A DNA stretch of 64,000 bases from positions 18,166,001 through 18,230,000 of the forward strand of contig JBHGNT010000010.1 of assembly GCA_043228905.1 (NCBI GenBank), in the 5' to 3' direction. The stretch comes from Azolla caroliniana (Eukaryota > Polypodiophyta). Shown in pieces: positions 9,701 through 16,450 of the stretch (its first letter is position 1; every line of letters starts with the position of its first letter). Below the pieces are notes generated by a model that worked only from the letters and a program-made list of their open reading frames with translations, was not told the origin of the DNA and made no database searches. A program made the position numbers and the translations under genes.

Positions 9701-10252
9701 CAGATGGATCTCTCTACTCACCTTCGTCATGCTCAACACACACAGAAGACTTATGCGGATCGTCATCGGATTCCCTCCTCTTTTGCCATCGGAGATCGAG
9801 TATGGCTCTTACGTCGTCACATCAAGACTACTCGACCGTGCGACAAGTTGGATTATCGACGACTCGGTCCTTTCCGTATTACGGGGAAGATTAATGATGT
9901 CACCTTCCGCCTGGATCTCCCTCCGCAGCTTCAGATACATCCAGTTTTCCATTGTTCTCTTCTTGAACCTTATAAAGCAAACACCATTCCCGATCGTGTG
10001 ACACCACCGCCGCCCCCGCTGGAGTTGGACGCCGGCCCGGAGTATGAAGTTGCTGCCATCCTCGATTCCAAACTTGTTCGCAACAAACTTTATTACTTGG
10101 TCGATTGGCTCGGTTATAGTCCGAGCGAACGTACTTGGGAACCCGTCGAGAATGTTGCCAATGCACAAGATCTTCTTGCTGATTTCCACCGAAAGTATCC
10201 GGACAAACCCGGTCCGCAATTAGCACCGACTCGTTCCACTCGTCGTCTTTAA
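6671..10252 (+). CDS. pol: Chromovirus Pol: protease, RT, RNase H, integrase, chromodomain
   Basis: The frame is fully open for about 1,190 residues and has no ATG start, so it is probably made by -1 frameshifting from gag. The protease shows ALLDSGANSCF. RT shows FVKKKDGSLRLVVDYRGLN, FTKIDLRGAYN, MPFGLTNAP and catalytic YLDD. RNase H shows EADASDFALG, EIHDKELLAI, FSDHKNL and KADALSRR. Integrase has the zinc finger H..TAGHFG ... CDACC, then core acids in LDFITDLP, ISDRGPQF and GQAERTNQ. A C-terminal chromodomain at about 10042-10190 contains YYLVDWLGY and ERTWEPVENV. Such chromodomains bind methylated histone tails and steer integration to heterochromatin. All catalytic residues I looked for are present. 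Confidence 0.93.
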   Translation, partial: VKRLSPAKIGAIWLDSSPRSVQPISGSIPSKQVSNVFLAQVIVSTKSTPPVPVLALLDSGANSCFMDRNFAQASQISLRKLPCPASVVVIDGRPIASGNIVEESEPIQVVLGSFVCIISFKIISSPEHPIVLGLPWLELHNPAIDWRTREVRYRPPQESTHRVSTISLHQLREEGPKEAMFLFAISVHPSSTIKKDSSIQLPAKYHPYADVFDKVKAGTLPHHRPYDCPIDLQPGTEPPWGPIYNLSPTELEVLRAYIEENLASGFIRHSKSPAGAPIFFVKKKDGSLRLVVDYRGLNKVTIRNRYALPLISSLLERVNGAKFFTKIDLRGAYNLVRIRPGDEWKTAFRTRYGHFEYTVMPFGLTNAPAVFQHMANDIFRDLLDICLIIYLDDLLIYSKTQEEHDSHVLLVLKRLRENGLYAKLEKCSFDCKQVEFLGYVISSKGIAMDPAKIQTVLEWQIPRSVRDVQCFLGFANFYRKFIQDYSKIILPLTQLTKKGQAFLWSIEADMAFRHLKKAFTSAPILAHVDTSKPFIMEADASDFALGSILSQQGDKEELHPVAFHSRKFNVAEINYEIHDKELLAIVDSFVQWRHFLEGSPHQVIVFSDHKNLAYFQNARVLNRRQARWAQFLTRFNFEITYRPGKQQGKADALSRRSYLAPRPGDATFDNQKQVILGPTRLHTTRIFHTPMDSGITDDIRATLKTDSFAQDILAHIDTSRASCSQSQQPGIDYRQFEYHDGLLFFKKRVYVPDCSCRLQIVQHCHDTHTAGHFGSTKTLELVQRSFWWPHMRRFVDDYVRTCDACCRAKMPRHHPYGLLEPLPIPSKPWQSICLDFITDLPVSKGFDAILTVVDRYTKMAHFVPCTKAITSEETAALVMREVFRHHGLPDSIISDRGPQFVSKFWQHLFRMLKVSCNLSSGYHPQTDGQAERTNQTLEQYLRCFLSYQQDDWAEILHFAEFAYNNAIHSSTRVSPFLAYTGFHPRWSVIDTPELPTNPRAEDHLERLRKIQMDLSTHLRHAQHTQKTYADRHRIPSSFAIGDRVWLLRRHIKTTRPCDKLDYRRLGPFRITGKINDVTFRLDLPPQLQIHPVFHCSLLEPYKANTIPDRVTPPPPPLELDAGPEYEVAAILDSKLVRNKLYYLVDWLGYSPSERTWEPVENVANAQDLLADFHRKYPDKPGPQLAPTRSTRRL

Positions 10253-10263
10253 GGGGGAGATAG
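10251..10263 (+). other. Chromovirus polypurine tract
   Basis: AAGGGGGAGATAG directly precedes the 3' LTR and overlaps the pol stop codon. It is the expected primer for plus-strand DNA. Confidence 0.85.
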
Positions 10264-10688
10264 TGTCATGGCAAGACTCGAACCCATGACTTTATGCTAC
10301 ATGGGTCGAGCTCTTACCATTAGATCATGTATTGTAATACGTAGGATATTATTTTCATTTACATTTTATTATAGGAAATTAGTGTATATTCCAGATTTCT
10401 CTGGAACATTCTAGAAGCTTCAGGATTACTCCTGAAAACACTATAAAAGAGGGCACTAGGCATTATGTTGAACCAAATTGGTTCAACACCAGTCTTAAGC
10501 CTCTTAGTCGATTTGTACTTATCTTTCATATAATATAAGAGCTGCTGTCATCATCTTATTTCCCTCTCTCTCTCTCCTCTTCTCACTTTCTCTCTCTCGG
10601 GAATCTTACGCAGTCCCGTCCTCTTAGTACTAATAGTACTACTCTTCTTAGTACTAATTCCATCTTTGTTTTAGTACTATTCCTGACA
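10264..10688 (+). repeat. Chromovirus 3' LTR
   Basis: It has the same length and content as the 5' LTR with one base difference by eye, and includes the heat-shock element at 10404-10421. It is followed by the right target duplication CGTAT (10689-10693). Confidence 0.95.
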
Positions 10689-10693
10689 CGTAT

Positions 10694-10936
10694 CACCTGG
10701 CGGAACTCGACGGTACGAGGATGGCGAAACTGGTAGCAGGGAAGTGGATCAAAGCGTTCAGGAAGCGCCACGACGACAAACCGGATCTAAGAGGCCTGGA
10801 CAACGACAACGAACAGTCCGAAGCGGAGGACGAACTGATGGACGAAGAACCGGAACCCAGACCGGTTTTCTCCAACCAGAACCCAATTCTGGCGCATACC
10901 GGTGTATGCGCGGTTAGGTGGGGGCGGATGTCGTGA
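10694..10936 (+). pseudogene. Element A pol C-terminus after the chromovirus
   Basis: Coding resumes in frame as HLAELDGTRM and then runs through a basic and an acidic tail. It ends a few codons into the LTR (R-M-S-stop over ATGTCGTGA). The final residues AHTGVCAVRWGRMS are almost identical to the end of element B's frame (AHTGGCAVRWGRMS), tying A and B together. The homologous tail of P is at 35436-35720. Confidence 0.8.
10916..10928 (+). other. Element A polypurine tract
   Basis: AGGTGGGGGCGGA lies immediately before the TGTCGTGAAG start of the LTR. Minus-strand elements B (16459-16472) and K (29240-29253) carry nearly the same tract. Confidence 0.8.
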
Positions 10937-11576
10937 AGAAAACCGTCCCTTAGCGCAATCGGTGCATAGAGCGCGTGAACCGGCTCTTCACGCGTGCGCG
11001 CCCTTTATGTATATAGTAGGGAATTAGGTACATAGGTATATCCTGGGTAGTTAGATTTGGTAGGTAGGAAGTAAATGAGGGAGACGGCTCCCTTCTTGAC
11101 GCTATAAAGGAGAGGGAGACGCAGGGAGAAGGGATCGCGCATTGAGGAGGACGAAGTGCTGTCAGACTGTAACCGAACGCTTCTCCTCTGTTTGTTCTCT
11201 GTTGCTCTTCTCTGTAGGTTTTCGGGAGGCTCGCGCTGCTTCGAGGAATGCCCGTGTGCTTCCGGCAGCACCTCCATCCTACCCCCTTTCGTGCGCAGAC
11301 GAACAGGCATCGGCATCTGTTCGCCGGCCTGTTCGGTTGTAACCGCTAGCGTGCTCTGTTGTTTTTGGTGTCATCTGTCAATATACAAACGTTCGTGTTT
11401 CTTTGTCTCTGTTCCCATTCGTGTTTTCTGCGCTGACGGGTCGTGCCCCTGTGTTTTTTGCTCATACGTAACCGGTCATCTCTCTCTTTCTCTTTCCCCT
11501 CCTATCACCTGCTCTTCGGTTCGAGACCCTGGTGGTCCCGGCTCGTTTCTCCACGCACGCGCGTAGCAACGCGACA
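10929..11576 (+). repeat. Element A 3' LTR
   Basis: This 648-bp LTR runs TGTCGTGAAG...AACGCGACA. A TATA box (TATAAAG) is at 11103-11109, followed by a CT-rich leader. The end matches the ends of the B, C and D LTRs (CACGCACGCGCG...CGCGACA), but the U3 part differs, so this is a separate subfamily of the same clan. Confidence 0.85.
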
Positions 11577-12412
11577 TCGTAGGATCGGACTTCCTTACGC
11601 CCACTGACCTTGCCGGAAGGTCCGATTTGGTTTGTGGCCGCCTCGCCGGCCTGATACCTCCTTGCCATTCGTCGCCTCCTGTCGTGCGATCACGTTCTCC
11701 TGCTGCCATTCGTCGCCTCCTGTCGTGCGATCACGTTCTCCTGCTGCCACCGATCTTTCCTATAGGACTCACGCTGGCTCTCGGGCCGACCGCCGAATCG
11801 GTGTGAGGATCTCCGTAGGCCGCCCATCCGTAGCCCTTTTGCCTTCGTCACCTCGCCGCCACCGTCAGTATCTTGGTCTTACGTCGACCGCGTTGCTGAC
11901 TGCCGAAGTCTCTAGAACCGGTGTGAAGGATCCTCCTTGGGCCTTCGATTTTTCTTCCTGACCCTGTCCCGGGTCGTCCCTCTCCGCATGCCGAGAGGGC
12001 GGTTTACTCCGCACCCTCTCCCGTGGTACCGACGTACCGTCTCCTCGGCCTCTTCGTAGGCCGGCTCTTTTCCTCCCTCTCGGAATGGTCATCCGGGAGT
12101 CCGCTCTGCCCGGTTCTCGTCCGGGCCACTGCCCCTTTTAGTGGTGTCGGTGGATAGCATCCGCTCTGTGATCAATCAAGCCCCGCCTGAGCTTGATTCG
12201 CCAATGTCCGGAGTTTCGGCTCCGATGCCGACCTTGCCAGACTCGTTCCGAACCTTTAATCACCTTCCTTCGAATTCTCGACCTTCGCCCGGTTGGTCTT
12301 TCTCCCCATGTAAAAGAGGGCGGCTCGTCCCGCACCCTCTCCCGTATCGACACCTTTATGCCGATTCTGGCCCCAATCGAACAATCCACGACCGGATTAC
12401 GCTCCATCCGAA
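11577..12412 (-). repeat. Repeat-rich tail of element C
   Basis: On the minus strand this part repeats fragments of gag tail units, including a TCTAGA/ACCGGTGTG segment at 11909-11930 and blocks around 11990-12030 and 12310-12350 encoding RERVRSEPPS-like peptides in several frames. A 41-bp direct repeat beginning GCCATTCGTCGCCTCC occurs twice in tandem (11664 and 11705). Frames are broken and no enzyme motif is visible. Confidence 0.6.
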
Positions 12413-13795
12413 TCAGAATGCCGATCTTCTCGTACCGCTTCCGTCCTCGGCCTCCTCGCAAGCCGTTCCCCATCCATCTTCGTTGGCATCGTGCCAGGAC
12501 TCCTCGGTGCCGCCATCCATCTCCTCGGTCTTACATGGGCATATGGGCCCGAATGCCGAGATCTCCGGAATCGGGTCCGTGGGCTTTCGTCTGCTCCTTC
12601 CCCGTATCGTCTTGCCGGTGATTCTTGGTCTTTCGCTGCCGCCTTCCTCGGCTTGGGACTCACGTGAGCACTCGGGCCTGGCTGCCATCGTCTCAGGAGC
12701 AAGTGTGGGAAGACACAAAGAATCGCCCGTCCGTTTTACGCCCTTGTCCGTAGCCACCGACTCTTCGTGGTCGGCGGTCGTCTTCTTACCGATCGCGCAA
12801 GCCCTGCCTGGGCTTGCTTCTCCGTTATCCGGGGTTTCGGGCTGACACGCCCGAAACCGCCGGTCCCAACTATCCGGTTCCGCGATCTGTATCTCGGCCT
12901 CGTCCTTGGCCGTTCTATCTCCGCAATTCGAGAGGGCGTTTTGTTCCGCACCCTCTCCCGTGGTACCGTGGTACCGATCTTCCGTCGTCGCGTGGGCCAA
13001 GTCCGTCTCCTCAGTCTCGGCTTGCGGCCTCGATCTTTCCTCTTCCTCGAGCATCGCCTCGAGAGTTGCGTACGCCTCCGCAATCCGGGTCTCAACGCCG
13101 ATCCTTGCCAACTCCCTTTGTCGTTCGGCCTCTTCCCGCTGTGATGGCACGCCGTCGCGCCCCTTCCTCTTAGCCTTCTCGGCTCGCTCATCATCTAGCC
13201 GTTGGCACACCCTTCCGACCTTCGACCAGTCCTCCGTAAGCCCATTCGCTCCGTCATCGTCTTCAAGTTCCATCCCAATGGCCTCCCGTTCCGCTCGATC
13301 GATCAACCTGACGAACAATAGGACCTTGTCCACCCCCACCAAACCTTGTTCCCGCTCCGGGAGCTGAGCAAGCCGTCGCTTGAACTCTCGGAACGCCTTG
13401 GTCGCGCCCCGGTGGGTCTTTGCCGATGCTACCCACTGGTCGAAGTTGTGTCGTCCCCGACTCTTTCGCCGTCCTCCGTATGCCTTCAGGAGCGCCTCTT
13501 CGAAGGCCTCCCACGAATTATGAGCCTCACGGAGCCCCTTTATTTCCGCATGCATCCAGACAGCCACGACCCGATAGAAGAACTCTAGCCTCAACGCCTC
13601 GTCTACGCCATGCTCCTCCATTTCCGCGTTGTAGGCTTCCAAGTAAGATGGGACTTTGTCCCCGTTGAAACGACCGACTCTTTCGACCACTCGCTCAACC
13701 GCTTGTTGCGCTGCTTCTCGCCTCATCACCACTCGTGCCGACTCCAACACCACTTCGGCCACCATCCCCACGAGGTCGTCGTCTTCCGACTCCAT
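12413..13795 (-). CDS. Element C Gag
   Basis: This is a 460-residue gag with the clan core: REAAQQAVERVV near the start, then AFREFKRRLAQL, VDKVLLFVRLID and LTEDWSKVGRVC, matching B's gag closely and A's more distantly. The second half is hydrophilic, rich in Glu/Arg/Gly, and contains one TTGEGAEQNALS unit of the repeat expanded in B. There is no zinc knuckle. The start ATG is about 15 bases from the primer site. Capsid function is inferred by homology. The reading frame is intact, but the element has no pol, so it would need A-type enzymes. Confidence 0.75.
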   Translation of the reverse strand: MESEDDDLVGMVAEVVLESARVVMRREAAQQAVERVVERVGRFNGDKVPSYLEAYNAEMEEHGVDEALRLEFFYRVVAVWMHAEIKGLREAHNSWEAFEEALLKAYGGRRKSRGRHNFDQWVASAKTHRGATKAFREFKRRLAQLPEREQGLVGVDKVLLFVRLIDRAEREAIGMELEDDDGANGLTEDWSKVGRVCQRLDDERAEKAKRKGRDGVPSQREEAERQRELARIGVETRIAEAYATLEAMLEEEERSRPQAETEETDLAHATTEDRYHGTTGEGAEQNALSNCGDRTAKDEAEIQIAEPDSWDRRFRACQPETPDNGEASPGRACAIGKKTTADHEESVATDKGVKRTGDSLCLPTLAPETMAARPECSRESQAEEGGSERPRITGKTIRGRSRRKPTDPIPEISAFGPICPCKTEEMDGGTEESWHDANEDGWGTACEEAEDGSGTRRSAF

Positions 13796-13810
13796 CCTCC
13801 CTTGCCGCCT

Positions 13811-13828
13811 TTCACGTCGGGTTCACCA
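13811..13828 (-). other. Element C primer-binding site
   Basis: On the minus strand, TGGTGAACCCGACGTGAA lies four bases after the LTR. It differs by one base from B's site (20409-20426). It looks like the complement of a tRNA 3' end (...TTCACCA); I cannot name the tRNA. Confidence 0.7.
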
Positions 13829-13832
13829 AATA

Positions 13833-14609
13833 TGTCGCATTGTTACGCGCGTGCGTGGAGAAAGGCGGGACCACGGGGGCCTTGGACTAGGGAATGACGG
13901 AGCGTAGGAAGTCGTACTTCACCGTTTCCGGGGCATCCCAGAAGCACACCGGAAGCAACCGAAGGGAGGGAGAGAGAGAGAGGGAGCGCACGCTTAACAC
14001 CGACTCACGCACACACATGCACACACACACACACACACACACACATGCCGACCCGACTCATGCCCTTATGTATAGGAAACGCAGGAAAGGGGAAGCACCC
14101 GACACCAACAGAGACGCGAATATACACAGACAGACGCAAATGTATATATATAAAAGGAAGAATACATTCCCGGCTTCGAGCTGGACCAAGGTAGGTTACA
14201 ACAGTCGTCTGCTGTCAAGCCGCCGTCGGGGAGCTCTCGGCTCGTCGCGCCGAGCGGGGTCTTGCACAGGAGGCCGAGCCAAAGCAAATCCTAAGCAAAA
14301 CACGAAGGGGAAAGAAGAAGAAGAAGAAGAACTAACCCTAAATCTAACGGTATACCCTCTAACGCAAAAATGGGCAACCCCCTCACAAAGGGCGCTCCCT
14401 TCCTTTTATAGAACAAGGAGAGGGATCCGTTACAATGTGGGATAAATCCCAACTTACATGGGATCGTCTCCCGACTTGACTACTCTTCGGCGCCATAAAG
14501 GCGCCCTCGTTATTCACACTAAATGTACATGGGTGCGTACACACGTTGCACCCTGCCGATGTAGCCAATGCTTCCCGGTTTCCGCCTCTGGCCGAAATTC
14601 TTCACGACA
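13833..14609 (-). repeat. Element C 5' LTR
   Basis: The 777-bp LTR reads TGTCGTGAAG...AATGCGACA on the minus strand, with TTCTATAAAAGG (minus) near 14405-14416. It contains a CA-repeat microsatellite (about 14010-14045) and a GAAGAA run. Confidence 0.8.
14010..14045. repeat. (CA)n microsatellite
   Basis: A run of CA dinucleotides with two TG interruptions lies inside the leader part of element C's LTR. Confidence 0.9.
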
Positions 14610-14842
14610 GCGCAATTGCCCAAATTGACGACACTGCATCTACCGATGCCACCGCCCATATCACCGACGAGTACCTCAAGTGGGCACATGATCCGCAACC
14701 GGTCCAGTGGGCTTATGAGCTTGTCTGCCGGGTCCGAGAGTGGCACACACGGCCCAAATTGACAGTCAATTTCATGTGGTTCCTCACCCGCTACTTGTGC
14801 GCAAAGTTCAGCATCAGACCCCCTGCCCCTCACTTCATACGC
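14610..14842 (+). pseudogene. Unknown coding sequence X, block 1
   Basis: This is the leftmost visible block of a long unrecognised reading frame, open throughout on the + strand (it includes DEYLKWAHDPQPVQWAYEL and VNFMWFLTRYLCAKF). It is bounded on the left by element C and on the right by solo LTR D. Removing D and one ACG(C/T) copy continues the frame into block 2. I see no known domain. The aromatic-rich, folded-looking composition and later coiled coil suggest a structural protein, possibly a gag-like or accessory protein of an old element, or a host gene. Function is unknown. Confidence 0.5.
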
Positions 14843-15559
14843 TGTCATGAAGATTTTCTTCCATAGGGTGAAAACTGAGTGGAGTGAGCGAAACCGGGGT
14901 GTGCAACGTTGCACACACACATGATGTATTTGTAAAGTATTAATAAGAACAAATGTAAATTCTAAGAAATGCACCACAAGATTCCTAAAGACTAAATGTG
15001 ATGTGCAGTTATGTGCACATCCACATGAGAAAGAGAGGGGTACATAGGAGTAGGAGGTGAGTAATGGGCATAGTAGTATGTGTGAGGAGTGGGAGTTAAG
15101 GCCCCATCATTCCCTCCTGCTAGAATCTAAGCAAATATTCCCCATTGAATGGAGGGGATATTTAGTCTCTCCCTTTTGTAACGGCTTTCTCTCCTTATGC
15201 TATAAAAGGAGAGGAAGGGGCACCATTGAGGGGGTTGCCTATTTTGAGTGAGAAGAGGTATACCACTTAGGTCGAGAGTTTCTATTCGGTTTAGGGTTTC
15301 TTCATCTCTTTCTTTACTTATCCGATTAGGGTTTACATTCTACTTATGTTTTGGAGTCCGACCCACGTGGCCACGGTTGTAATCGCTTTGTGGCTTTCAT
15401 GCCCATAATATACATAACTTCATAAATCTTGTCTCTTTCTACTTTCTCTACCGTGTTAATCTCTTCCACTTTGCTCATACCCGTCTTCCCATCTACTCCC
15501 TAGTCCAAGACCCCCACAATCCCGCCTTATTCTACACGCACGCGCGGAAAAACGCGACA
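14843..15559 (+). repeat. Solo LTR D (Gypsy clan A/B)
   Basis: The 717-bp LTR runs TGTCATGAAG...ACGCGACA with no internal region beside it. A TATA box TATAAAAG is at 15201-15208. Flanks are ACGC (14839-14842) and ACGT (15560-15563), a 4-bp target duplication with one change. Near its start is a perfect palindrome GTGTGCAACGTTGCACAC. It arose by recombination between two LTRs, or the internal part was lost. Confidence 0.85.
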
Positions 15560-15772
15560 ACGTTGCCAAGAACACTTCCGCAAGATAACTGTACCAGGCC
15601 AACCCGGGCACCTTCGCCTCCCCGAATGTGACTTCTTAAGACAGGTACACCAAGGCGAACAGGAACGACCACCGACGCACAAACAACCCCCGATCACCCA
15701 CGTGTCAGCCGAAGCTAACCTTGACACCCCTGAGGATATCACAAATCGTGTCAAGGAATTCAAGACACACGT
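15560..15772 (+). pseudogene. Unknown coding sequence X, block 2
   Basis: The frame enters as CQEHFRKITVPGQPG and stays open through PECDFLRQVHQGEQE to the insertion point of element B. After removing B and one ACGT copy it continues into block 3 as KEFKTHVFTLTEIQAL. Continuity over two separate insertions supports a genuine old protein-coding sequence rather than a chance frame. Confidence 0.55.
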
Positions 15773-15996
15773 TGTCGCGTTGTTACGCGCGTGCGTGGAG
15801 AAGGGCGGAACCACGGGGGTCTCGGACTAAGGAGAAGGGGAGAAGGAATAGGACTTCGGAATGGAGCTTAGCACAAGAAGAGGAAGAATGAACAAGAGGA
15901 AGATGGAGGCCAAATGCTCAACAAGATATATTAGAACCGAAAACCGATTACAAAATGGCGGCCGCGTAGGCCGCACCGAACGACTATGATAAACCC

Positions 15997-16055
15997 GAAA
16001 CCCTAATCCGACGAAGAAGAAAAGAAACCCTAAACGAAACCCTAACCCTAAAACG
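15997..16055. promoter_or_regulatory. Telo-box cluster in element B LTR
   Basis: Four AAACCCTAA-type motifs occur within 60 bp, downstream of the TATA box in LTR orientation. The identical cluster is at 20655-20713. Telo-boxes are plant promoter elements of translation-related genes and can recruit Polycomb; this is not a telomere because the repeats are interrupted. Confidence 0.6.
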
Positions 16056-16383
16056 AAATGGTATACCTCACTCACACTCAAAATTAAGGCAACCCCCACA
16101 ATGGTGCTCTTCCTCTCCTTTTATAGCACAAGGAGAGAAGACCGTTTTCAAAAAGGGTGCTACAAAATATCCCCTTTCAATCAATGGGGATATTTCCCTT
16201 GATTTTAGGGGAGGAGGGAAGGATGGGTCTTAACTCCCACCTCTACACGAACTACTAAGTACCTATCTCTCTCTCTCACGTGGATGTGCGCGAAAAAGCA
16301 CATCACCTTTACACTTTACAAATCCTAAGGTGCATTTCTAGCACCACACTTATCACTATCGACAAATAGAAATACAACATCTT

Positions 16384-16403
16384 GATGTGCAACGTTGCAC
16401 ATC
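16384..16403. repeat. 20-bp perfect palindrome in element B LTR
   Basis: GATGTGCAACGTTGCACATC is its own reverse complement and lies about 55 bp inside the LTR start. It is repeated at 21042-21061 in the other LTR. Solo LTR D carries an 18-bp version. Confidence 0.85.
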
Positions 16404-16450
16404 GCGGGTTTGCTTACTTCGCTCGGTTTTCCGCCTATGGACGAAAATCT

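Larger units (their letters stand above)
5032..10688 (+). mobile_element. Intact Tcn1/sushi-like chromovirus (Ty3/Gypsy)
   Basis: This complete element has two 425-bp LTRs differing by one base (C in LTR1, T in LTR2, near the 3' end), a perfect 5-bp target duplication, open gag and open pol ending in a chromodomain. It appears to be one of the most recent insertions in the window and possibly still functional. The gag core (FRGFLNQVRLVIQ and GSALAWFAPLLE) resembles gags of the sushi/Tcn1 chromoviruses of vertebrates and fungi. It has no initiator-Met primer site; the sequence after LTR1 is complementary to the predicted start of its own RNA. It inserted into pol of element A. Placement in the Tcn1/sushi lineage is from remembered family features and should be confirmed by an RT tree. 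Confidence 0.93.
1..11576 (+). mobile_element. Element A: Gypsy-type LTR retrotransposon, 5' end outside window
   Basis: The order gag, protease, reverse transcriptase, RNase H, integrase is that of Ty3/Gypsy. The element enters from the left edge inside gag, is interrupted at 5032-10693 by a chromovirus, resumes in frame, and ends with a polypurine tract and a 3' LTR. Removing the insert and one CGTAT joins codons reading N-D-N-E-T-Y-H-L-A-E-L-D-G, and the related element P reads almost the same uninterrupted (35505-35580). Its pol carries several frameshifts and stops, so this copy is dead. The tetramer after its LTR is TCGT. It appears to lie inside element C, because C-type sequence follows immediately. 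Its gag, polypurine tract and LTR ends match the gag-only elements B and C, which suggests its family supplies their enzymes. Confidence 0.85.
11577..14609 (-). mobile_element. Element C: gag-only Gypsy derivative, 3' end missing
   Basis: Reading on the minus strand, a 5' LTR (13833-14609) is followed by a primer site, a gag and a repeat-rich coding tail that runs up to element A's LTR. The simplest reading is that A inserted into C and the rest of C lies left of the window. No protease, RT or integrase is seen. The tetramer beyond its LTR is GCGC (14610-14613). Confidence 0.75.

Noticed and set aside
11577-14609. Inverted-repeat (TIR) DNA transposon formed by the two opposed LTR-like ends of A and C
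   Set aside because: The left end is A's 3' LTR behind its own polypurine tract, and the right end is C's 5' LTR beside its primer site. They are LTRs of two elements in opposite orientation.
15997-16055. Possible interstitial telomere
   Set aside because: There are only a few interrupted AAACCCTAA-type motifs inside an LTR, at the same place in both LTRs.
15827-16099. 90-codon minus-strand frame in the B LTR (second copy at 20485-20757), hydrophobic
   Set aside because: It overlaps the telo-box leader. The two copies match only because the LTRs match, and no homology is recognisable.
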